Below the pieces are notes generated by a model. It saw nothing but the letters and a program-made list of their open reading frames with translations. It was not told the DNA's origin and did not search any database. Positions 46,694-58,600 of a DNA stretch of 64,000 nt are shown piece after piece. Where the stretch lies: assembly GCF_964355755.1 (NCBI RefSeq), contig NC_092670.1:14817201-14881200 (forward strand), in the 5' to 3' direction. The stretch comes from Antedon mediterranea (Eukaryota > Echinodermata > Crinoidea > Comatulida > Antedonidae). Within the stretch, counting starts at the first letter, position 1. Each line of letters opens with the position of its first letter. Made by a program: the position numbers and the translations under genes.

Positions 46694-49600
46694 GTAAGTG
46701 AGGTTAACCATTTATGCTACTATTATTTATTTCCATTTTGCTTATCCCCTGATCTCTTCATTTCTCCATTTTATTTTGTGTATCCTGAATCGAGTGTATG
46801 CCTACTGTTAACGCCAAGTTTTATTCAATTCAAAGTCAATGTTGGGTACGTACTACATGCAAAAATATAGCCGATATCCTTTAAAGGTTAGATAAACCTG
46901 ATCGTTGTGTTTTTCTATATTATTATTATTGTTGTTGATGTTGCTGTTGTTTTTGTCACATTAACAGCTTTAGAGGGAAATTTGGAACCATTGGCTTGGT
47001 AGGCCTATCGTTTTGTATTACCATGTAACGTTACGAATAATGATATTTAATTTGATGATCTCATTGGCACAAAGCAGAGGGGGGCCGGTAAATCCCAAAC
47101 ATCGACTGTTTACATTAAGTCTATATAATCGCTGATTCTTCAAAGGAACAGCACTTGAGAAACGTCTATAAGTTACACCTAGTTTTCCTGGGTTTATCTC
47201 TAAAACAATGGTTCAGTTCTTATTTACTGTTTCATATAGTATGTTTATAAACATGTATATATACCATAATTTAGAGGTTTATTGTACTACGTGGAGTCAC
47301 ACACACTACCGAACATTTGATGGCAGAATCTATACCTTCCATGGTTCCTGCCACTACCTTCTCCTTGAAGATGTTTCAGACAGGATTTTCCAGATCCACG
47401 TTAAGAATGCAAAGGATTGTACTTCTAAAATGGCATGTAGCAGGTCACTGTCAATATACATATCCGGTATTGAGGTGACTCTGCAAAGAAGTCAAGGCTC
47501 CCCAGAGGTTCTAAAAAACCAAAAAAATCTGAGCCTCCCAACAGCATTTGATGGCCTAGAGTTTGAGATGGTTTCTAGATACATCATCGTGCGTAGTGTG
47601 TACGGTTTTGAAATTCGATGGGATGGGCATGATGCATTCTATATTTCTGTTGAAGACACATTATTATCCAACACAAGAGGTCTTTGTGGAACTTACACGT
47701 GGAATCCTGATGATGACTTTACGTTGCGAGATGGCAGTGTATCCCAATCTACTGTATCATTTGCATTAGAGTATACCATGAATGTGGGAGGTAAGTACCT
47801 TGTTTCAGAAATCACACCTGCTCCGGTCCGGCTACAGTTCAGGTCCAGTTCAGGTTCGCATCGGATTGTGCGTACCATTAATAGCAACTTTTCGTTTTCA
47901 CGACTCCCCATGCTCACATTGAGTATAAAATATCCGCATTGAACGTCGTGAAAACGAAACGTTAAGATGCGATTTTATTTGCCGGAGCCGAACTGGAGCA
48001 GCACTGCCCCGTTAGCACTTTTATTTTACTTATTCCATGTCAATGTTAATTTTTTTATACCAGGGAAAAATCAATTTTACTCTTCCCTGTTTATACTATA
48101 AAATAACCGCAGTTCAGGTAGGAGAGATTCTTATACACACTTTAATTGATACGGGTGGTCTGTACATCATTTTCCTGACATATGACACACAATTTCTGTC
48201 TCCCCACACTCGGTGTCCTATTGCTAGCATGTCACAGTCATTTTCATTTCAATTGTTAAATAATCCATCAGCATTTATCCGCGTTGATTGTGGCCTAAAA
48301 ATACTAACATTTCTTTTGATCAATCGTAGTTTATTTCCATTTACATCGAATATTCAATTAATCATTTGCAAGCAATGTATAGGCCTATATGTTCATTCTT
48401 TATTGCAGATTGTGATCCAGTTATTCAAACTTCATATTGTAAATCGTCTTCAATTAACGTCAAGCGTTCAGACGTCAATCGTTCAGAAAGAGAGTGTGAG
48501 GCAATGAAGTTTGGTGAAGAGTTTCGTCACTGTCATAATGTACATTACATTATTATTTATGTTATCGTTTTAGACGCTTACTTTGTTTTTTTTAGTAGCT
48601 TTCACAATTGTAAAGATATATTGTCCTGCTGAAAAAAATATGTTTGTTGTTGTTAAATATGCCATTTTAAAGTTCCATAATAGTCATTCACATTGACCAA
48701 AATTGGATCGAAATTATTTTTTTGATTTTCGAATTATTTACCTGAACAAACTGTAATTTAAAGCAACAAATAGTCAAATTGGCTGCCAGCAAATGCATTT
48801 TTGGTTCAATTTAAACATTTGTTTGTTTTTTTTTTATTTTATAAGTGAAAACATTATTTATTCCGTTTTTATTAATCTTCATTTTTCATGTTTTTGGGGA
48901 CAATATATCTTTGTTATCGTCCTAAATTTCTGAATTGCTGGGAATTAATGTTTATATATCTACAGCACACAGAAAACGGTGACGTCATAAATACTACAGG
49001 GTTGGGTAGGTTTGACCAGTATGTGTACCTTTTTATGGCCAGCGGGCGTTCCGGATATTGCGCAATATGGACAGCGGGCGTCCTATTATTGCGCAATATT
49101 GACTCTCTCCGTGCGTGTGAAAAATACCAAAGCGTACAATGCGACAGAGGGCGTTATATTAAAATTTTCACGTACTATTATTATTATTATTTATCAGAAA
49201 AAAAAAATTTTGAAATGTGAACTTTCATTTAAAATGTTTTTTGATTGACATTATTAAGAATTATTGCTATTAATTAGGCCCTAAAATACAGTAGTATAAT
49301 TTATTAAATCAGTATAACTTAGGCTAGCCTGCTCTGAACAGATAAATAGGCTTTGAGAGGCCTCAGTTCAGGCTTGCCCTACTTGCAAATTCTGTATATA
49401 TCTATATATAAATTTACGTAAGGGCAAAATTCGGTAAATCTCGGTTTATTTCTAGAATTTCTACTCGATGGTATATAAAGTTGGTTCATACTTTCGGTAC
49501 TGATTTTAACCATCTGATGTAACCCTGTTTACTAATTAAATTGAGTTAGGTAATTAGTTATTGACGATTAAAACGAATTTAGGTTCAACGATTTGCCCCA

Positions 49601-52600
49601 AATAGGGGTGTTTTCCGATCGTGGTATACACTGTCTAATGGATGTCCATCTTGAAAAATACCCGCCAAAAAAATACGAGGAGGCTTCGCATTTTCCTATC
49701 TCCTCCTACGATAATTGTTTTTAATAGCTGAAAACTGGTTGAACAGCTAGAGTACAGCATCATAATGTTGAAGACAGGCCGATTTTCTTAAAAAAATACT
49801 ATTTTGATAGATTTAATATACGATTATACAAATGTATTGATTTGCGATGAATGGAACATTCAGATCTCTGTTTCACAAGTGTCTATTCCCTCAGGCGTCG
49901 TAAAGGCAAGTACAGCACTGTATACTCGAAATTCGATCCATTTTTGTTTTCAATCTGTGCTGCAGAGGTTGGATATAATTTTTTTTTAAACGGATAATGA
50001 GCTAGCGTTTTCACTCGCCGTATATTATGTACAAATCTTTATTATTGCAGTTAAACCACCCACATCATCACCTTTCCCTCACTGGCATGAGTAGCGTTGT
50101 AAAACCAGTAGAGAATAGGCCTACGGTACATCACATGCCCTAAACGCAGAACAACTTTGGTGGGTAGGGTAGGAACCAACTTAAGTATGAATTGGCTCTA
50201 AGAAACAATTGAAAACCATTAGGCCTACTAATTAAGTTGAGTTAGATAATTTAATATTTATTGACGATTAAATCGAATTTATGATTTTCCCCGAATAGAG
50301 GTGGTTTTCACAAATTGTTTTACATTATATTATAAACATATACACGTCGTAGTGGTGTATCGTTACATGTACTATACTATTTCAATCGACTAGGACGGTG
50401 ATAGTTTCAACAAAGTATTACATCGCAATGTTTTACTGTGTTTAGTGGTATATTATTTGTAAAACATGAAAGCAATTAATATTTCGTTACTAAATGGATA
50501 AAGAATATATTTTAACATTGTTCCTCTTTGCACCCATCCTCTTCCCCATCCCTCAACCCTAATGTTACATACAAAACACAAATTAAGTTTGTTTAAATTT
50601 GACTTAAACAATTGGTCTAATTTTATAATAATAGGGTGCTAATTTTAGTTGAGTACATAAATCACAGTGTCTATTTATTCGTTCCTGTAAACGACATGTA
50701 TTATTGTCCTGCGGTACGTACATTTGAAATCGCCAGTTTTTTAACGCTGAAATTATTATGTATTCGAGAACCATCTGTGGGCACGACCTAGATGGTACGC
50801 GAGCGAAGCGAGCGTACCATCTAGTAAAATTAATTATGTATATAGCGCCATCTGTACAAATATTGCGCAATAGTTGGACGCCCGCTGGCCATATTGCGCA
50901 ATATCCGGGACGCCCGCTGGCCATAAAAAGGTACGCATACTGACCAAACCTACCCAACCCGTATCCATAAATACGTATTATATGAAATGAAATATATAGC
51001 ACGCCTTCTGTCGCTCTGCACTTTGCCAAACTTGGCTCAGTTCTTTAGCAAAATGTGAGCTGTGATTAATGTGCTTTCCTTCCAATACTAGGAATCCTGA
51101 ACCAGTGCCAGGGTTGTAACTCACGACACTTTCAACTCCAGTCAAGCCTTAAATGAGACTTAGTTTATAAACAAGATGAATTATAAAATATCTGTTGGAT
51201 GCGTATGGAATTAAAAACCACTTGTATCTTGAATCTGAACTTCGTAACACACAAAATCATTTACTTAACAATTATATTGAAAAAGTTATTTAGACACAAT
51301 TTAAAATGTTTGCTTTATTTTTGTCAGGTTGTAAACGTTCAACCTTATTACGATGCTTGTAAGGAAGATGTATGTAACTGTCATAAATCAAGATCCGACT
51401 GCGCATGCGACTCTTACGAGGCGTACGCAAGAGAATGCGCGCGCAAAAAATTTGAGTTCAAGTGGAGATCAGCAGATAGATGCCGTAAGTGAAAATCATT
51501 GTTCAAGTAATTTAGGCTAATTTTGAAAGGGAACCGAAAATAATTAGTTTCTAATTATGTTTTAAACAGCTTTGGAATGTCCAAGCAATATGGTCTACAA
51601 GCAATGTGGTTCGTCTTGCCCTTTTGACCTGTAAAAATACAACTGTTGATTGTATAGATGATCATTGCGTTGATGGATGTCATTGCCCAAGTAATATGGT
51701 TCTAAACAATAACAGGTGCATAGAGCCCGACAAATGCCCATGTATCCATCAGATGAGGGAATACGCAGTCGGAACAACTATCACTGATGAGTGCAATACG
51801 TGGTAAGTAACCATATTAATGGGGATACACTTATATCTGGTTTTTTTTTGCGGTTGTCAGTTCATTTTGTTTTTAAAAAATAGTATATGTTATTGTTATA
51901 TAGTATTTTTACTATAATTATAATTCTGTAATTATACACTTGTCATTGTATTAATACGTTTTTTTATATAAAAATATTCAGCGAATGCACGGCAGTTGGT
52001 ACTTGGTCTTGTACAGATGAGATCTGTCCGGCAACATGCTCTGCGGTTGGTGATCCTCATTACGTAACGTTTGACGGTCTTCATTACAACTTTGTTGGTG
52101 ACTGTAGCTACGTTCTTGTACAGAGTTGTGATGGTGATAATAACACTCTAGATTATTCAATTCAAGTGGAAAACAAAAAGTGTAAATTGCAGAGCAGCTT
52201 CGCATGTACAAAGTACGTTATCTCAGACATTTACTAACCCCATAAGACAAATAATTGTCAATGTATTGTATATGATTATTGCATAAGGGATGGTGCGATT
52301 AGTTAGACAATATAGAACAGTTTGAACAACACTACTTTAAATAATATATATAAACTACAGTTTCACAAGTGAATCAGTTATGCTTGGTTCCCACTAGGAC
52401 GAAACGCGAGGACGTAGACGCAACGCAAGCGAGTTAAACAATGAAAAGCAACTGTTCGCCTAATCCATCGCTTGTGAATGGTCGACTCGCTTACGTTGCA
52501 TCTCTAGTGAGAACCAAGCGTTACTGTACAAGCTTTGTGGTCTTCTTGATATCACCTAACTTGTATTACACTTTTTATCAGTAGTTTTACATTTGTTAAG

Positions 52601-55600
52601 CTAACATGTTTGATTCTTATAGGAGCGTAATAGTAAATGTTGGAACAACACGTGTAAAACTGCAACAGAATTACATTGTGTCAGTTAACGGTGAAGACGT
52701 CGATCAGTTGCCCCATTCAGCTTCTGGAGTTTTTATCGAAAAGTTATCATCGATATACCAGAGGGTAACAATATTTTATAACAACAAAAAAACATTCACT
52801 TTTATTTACAATATAATGCAGTTGTACACCGGTCTATAACCCTTATCGTAATGAACACCCGTGCACGAACATTTCTTCCTATTTATGTCCGTTTATGCAT
52901 TACGTCATTCCTTGGTATAATTTTAATCACTCATAACGGATTGTAACCAGCGCCATCACACGCGTTAAAATACATGTTGAGGCTTTTGTCATGTAAAATG
53001 ACAATCTTGTCTCATCAATTAAATAGAAATATGATATATCAATAGGATTGTTTTCTATGTACATTAGACCTTATAATGATTATTATGGAAGTTAAGTGCA
53101 GAAACAGAAAATTATACAGAAACCAATTACAGAAATTATCATAACTAGATGGTTCTCGAATACAAAGTAATTTCAGCGTAACAAAACTGGCGATTTCAAA
53201 TGTACGTACCGCAGGACTACAATACATTGTCGTTTACAGAAACGAATAAATAAACACGATGATTTATGTAGTCAACTAAAATTAGCACCCATGGGAATTA
53301 CTTCCGAAGGAGAAACTTATCACAAAATGAGTTCAAATTTTCGATTTGGATTCATTTAAAGAAATTCAATTTGTGTTTTGTATGTAACATTAGGTTTGAG
53401 GGATGGGAAAGCGGATAGGTACAAAGAGGAACAATTTTTAAATATATTCTTTATCCACTCAGTAACGAAATATTTTGTTCATGTTTTATAGGCCTATAAA
53501 TAATATACCTCTAAATACAGTAAAACATTTGCCATTTAATACTTTGTTAAAACTGTCACTGTCATAATCGATTGAAATATTAAAGTACACGATACACCAC
53601 TACGACGTTTATATTATAGGTAATTATTAATTAATAATTAATACAAACGTTGAGAGGGAACTGTCAGTATAAAGTTTATTTGTAATAATGTGTTTATATA
53701 TCTAACAGTGAAGCCTAACCACAATCTCAGTAATAAAGTTTATTTGTATATATTTTTATATTACATCTAACAGTACGAACATTCACAGTAAGAAATGTTC
53801 GATTCAAATGAGGACCAAAAATAGTTAATAGGTATTTACAATATTGTCAAAGTATTGCAAGTTTATTCTCAAAGGGCCCATATATTTACCTACCGTATGT
53901 GTTAAACCAAGGGCTCATAAATTTACCTACTTGTGTTAAACCAAACTCTGGCAGACTGAGAGATTGGGATGTTCCATTCATCGCAAATCAATACATTTGT
54001 ATAATCGTATAATACATCTATCAAAATAGTAATTTTTAAAGAAAATCGGCCTGTCTTCAACATTATGATACTGTACTCTAGCAGTTCAACCGGTTTTCAG
54101 CTATTAAAAATAATTATCGTAGGAGGAGATAGGAAAATACGAAGCCTCCTCGCATTTTTGTGGCGGGTATTTTTCAAGATGGACATCCATTAGACAGTGT
54201 ATACCACGATCGGAAAACACCCCTATTTGGGGCAAATCGTTGAACCTAAATTCGTTTTAATCGTCAATAACTAATTATCTAACTTAATTTAATTAGTAAA
54301 CAGGGTTACATCAGGTGGTTAAAATCAGTACCGAAAGTACGAACCAACTTTATATACCATCGAGTAAAAATTGTAGAAGTAAGGCGCGATTTACCGAATT
54401 TTGCCCTTACGTAAATTTATATATAGATACATTTAGTATTTGGAAAATGTTACTACCTATTCATATGTTTTTACATGGCCCAATTGATCTTTCTCCGTGA
54501 GTTGGTATCTACAATAGGTCACCAATACAGACAGCTCTTCCCTCGCATCGTTTGCAGTGCAAAACTGTATCCTCCTCTTTCTTTTTATTGTTTTATCTCT
54601 TCATGATGTTCCCGACCTTAAATAAAACACTGTTCTGGTTCCACATCATTCAAGACGTGTGAACTTGGCGGAGATCATGTAAAAATGTGAATAATAAACA
54701 AGAAAAAAAAATATAATTCTACTTCATTTTTTCATAGGTCACGTTGGAAAATGGTATGATCGTTTGGTGGGATGGATTTGTTCGAGTGTATGTTACAGCT
54801 CCACCATCGTTCTTTGGCGAACTGAAAACGTGTGGTCTATGTGGAACATTTGATCACATACAATCAGTAATATTTTATCCATACGTTTATCATTATTTTA
54901 TACATTTAATCACATTTTGCATTTTTATTATTTATTTCTATTTACTACTTTAAAGAAATGCAGTTTAAAAGTTTGTACATCAAAGTAGTTTCTAATAAAA
55001 TAGTTTCTAATAAAATGCAACGAATGTATAAACTACTGGTTATGATATAATTATATTGTTGAACACGCAGAATGACTTCAGAACAAAAGCTGGTGATACT
55101 GAAATCCTAGCGTCTAGCTTTGCTGCTAAGTGGAAGATAGAAGGCTCTTGTCCAGACTCTCCTGGCAATCCGACTATGGAAAATCCGTGTGATATCTTCT
55201 CTGACAGAAAGCTGCTGTCACGAATGCGTTGCTCAGTTCTGAAATCGGCTCCTTTTGATGGTAAGAAGTTTGTTTATTTAAACTTCATTTATGTACAGTT
55301 AACTAATCCAAATATGCCAAAATGATATTCTTTTTTAACTAAAAGGAACAACATTCTAAACTCGGATTTAACTAAGGTTAAAGTTAATATATTATAGGCC
55401 TATAGTGCGTTCCACAAGCAATGTCGTCGTCTCAATGTGCTTAGTGAAGTGGGGTAAAATAAAGAAAACCAGGAATAGCCTAAATAACCAAATTGACAAC
55501 AGAACAAAAAAAAAGTCCAAAACGGAATATCGCATCACCGAGACAAGCCAGATATTTAATATCAAGTATCATAATGAGGTTAGCGTCTACCTATCCTGCC

Positions 55601-58600
55601 TAACAAACAATAAAAGAATTAAAAAAGGTATATGAACAATAATGAAATGGAGATTCTGTCTCGAATGCTAGATGGTACTAAATCCAATAACTTGGGGCCG
55701 CAATACAGAAAGCTCTATCACCATAATGTCTTGAGTCGCGATTGACAGCAAAGTAGTATTTGTTGTTATGTTGAGCGTAGTGACCGGGAACATGTTTCTG
55801 CGCTCAACTTGAGCTCAGAAATATATCGTAGAGCCTAGTCTGAAGCAACCACTCACACAGTTTCCAATGAACCACACTTTTAAGCGTCTTTTTGAAGTTA
55901 CGCAAACGATAATTTGGATAGACCATAGCATGTCCACACAGGATTACACTCAAGCAAATGCCGATAGAAACAATTAAAAGGTTTCACAAATTACAAATCT
56001 CTAAAATAGATAACTTTGCTAAGTAATATAATTTGTAGGCCTACTTTGCTTCATATCAGACCTGTTTAGATATCATTTGAGAATGGTGCTTTCTTTCAGC
56101 TTGCCACAATGTTGTTGAAGTTGACCAGTACTTTGAAGATTGTAAATATGAAGTATGCGCCAACGAGGAAACAATCGAGAACAACGACATTTATTGTGCC
56201 AGTCTAGCAGTGTACGCGGATGTCTGCGCTAAGATGGGGAAACCCATTAATTGGAGATCGAATATAACTGAATGTGGTAAGATCCTAATATGTGTAATGA
56301 ATTAAAGTGATGTTAATACAGTAGAGTCGAGATTGTAGGCCTGGAAGTAGATGTGGAAGGTAAAAACCTCCACCAACACCATAGTATTCAAGAAACCCCT
56401 TAAGCTTAGCTGCTCCCTAGAGACGCAACACAAGGATCTAGACCCAACCCAAGCGAGTTGAACAAAGTGACAAAGTAAATCCATCTTAATCAGACCTTGA
56501 CAAATGCTTGAATACACAGAAATTGAATGTGAAGGAGATAAAGAATACAAGGAATGTGGTTCAGCATGTAAAACCAGTTGTGCTGCACTCAGTCCGAAAT
56601 ATCATTGTGAGGAAGAATGTGTTCCAGGGTGTAGCTGTCCAAGTGGTCAAGTTATTAACCAAGATGATCGTTGTGTGCCAATCAGCGATTGTTCTTGTGC
56701 ATATCACGGTCGGTATTATAATCCAGGAGAAAGTATTAGACCAGGATGTCAGAATTGGTATGCCATTTATTACTTTCTTCATAACATTTCTATAAACTGT
56801 CAACCTTGGCAAACATTGATCATAACCTCACTTATTTTTTTTGTCAGCTTTAAAGCAGAATAAGCATCGTGAATTTCCTTTAAAATGGGAATTTAAAATG
56901 TTTTCTTGTCTTCTGCTTATTAAATTATTATCTGACATCAGTCAGATTTAAAATCGTATTAATAACATTTCACCATTTCTACTTTAGTCGTCAATGTTCT
57001 AATGGTGTTTGGCATTGTAATAAAGAGCCATGCTCTGACGATGTAGTGTGTAAAGAAAACATGGAATACGTAGCGTGTGGTAACCCGTGCCCTTTGACAT
57101 GTGACAATGTAGATGTAGTGGAAAGCACTTGTAGTAACAAGATTTGTGAACCAGGATGTCAGTGTGTTGATGGATATATATTAGATGGTATGACATTTTT
57201 TTTAATATTTCATTTCATTTATTTATTCAAGGTCAAACACAGTAAAATGTGTACATGGTTTGAAATTGTTTTTGTTTGTTCAAAGTTAAAAATTCACATA
57301 AAAATATAAATACAATGTTTACATTATGGCAAAATAGCTAGAGAATAGAATATTGGTTAAAGGTACTTCCATGATACTGAAATGTGCGAGTCAATCGTTT
57401 AGTGATAGCATAACCTTCATAAATTATAAACCAGTGGAAAACATACGCGTCAAAGACTACTACTACAAAGTACTACATGGAAACAAGACGATTTTTTTTC
57501 TTCAAATTTAATGATACAGTATAAATTGCGTTAACAATCAAACAACACATACAACAAGTTTTCATAATATGTCAAGTGACTTGTGTTGTTTTTTTCAGGT
57601 TCTGAATGTGTAAGAAGAGAAGATTGTTCATGTTCCCATGGTGGTAAAAAATACCGTAGCTCAGAGTCTTTTATGGGGGGCTGTAATAAATGGTAAATTT
57701 TTTTATGGATGAAATTAATATTCATCTGTCAAATTGTACCAAGGTTATCAAACAACAGGATACTGTACTACTGTAAGCTTTCTGTGGTTGTGACACGATC
57801 AGCACCCGTCCTCTAAAGGCTTGACTAATTTTCGATTTTCGTATACTTATTGATTTAATTAAAAAATCTTCCCCTTTTAATATATTAATCAATGCAAGAA
57901 TTGTGGAGAATGTCCTATATATGAGAGGCACTTTTTGGAGAAACAAAAAATAAATAAAAAATACAATGCGCACATCATCTGGTCGCGTACGCATTTTGAC
58001 TGCATTGTCAAAATGATGTTAAAGTACACTTTCAATTCACACAAAAATGAAAAACTTAAAATGATTGTTAAATCTGAAATGTGATGTCTCTGCTTCGATC
58101 AAATATATTTAAAAAATCAGATGTGTTCGTATATAATTTAGAAAAGGTATATTTCATATTGCTTTATTTATTTATTACTCATTAATATTTACTTACAGCA
58201 CCTGCAAACAGCGCCACTGGAAGTGTGAAAAAAACACATGTCCGGGTAAGTTAAGGTTTTTAACTAATCATTAATAACAATATTGGTTTCTAAACTCTGT
58301 AAAAAGTATACCAACATTATTTCTGCAGTTGAAATAGCCACCGAGTTAATTTAGGTGTAGTACATGGTACGTATCGCCGTGTATTCTCAAATACAATATT
58401 CAAAAGTCGTTCGATATTTTATTATTGTTTAAATACTGTAAATATAGGCCACATGAACTAAATGTGCTCAAATATGCATTTTAGTCAAAGACTGATGGCA
58501 TCCTAACTAATGTGTAAGTATCACTTTTGTATTACAGGTATTTGTACTACATATGGGCAAACACATTATACTTCATTTGATGGCAAAGATTTTGCATTTC

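Noticed and set aside
46968-47000. Candidate small exon between Sushi and D1 in the second gene
   Set aside because: An acceptor and donor exist (ACAG ... GTAGGC), but the phase does not join to the 47275 exon and no domain is encoded.
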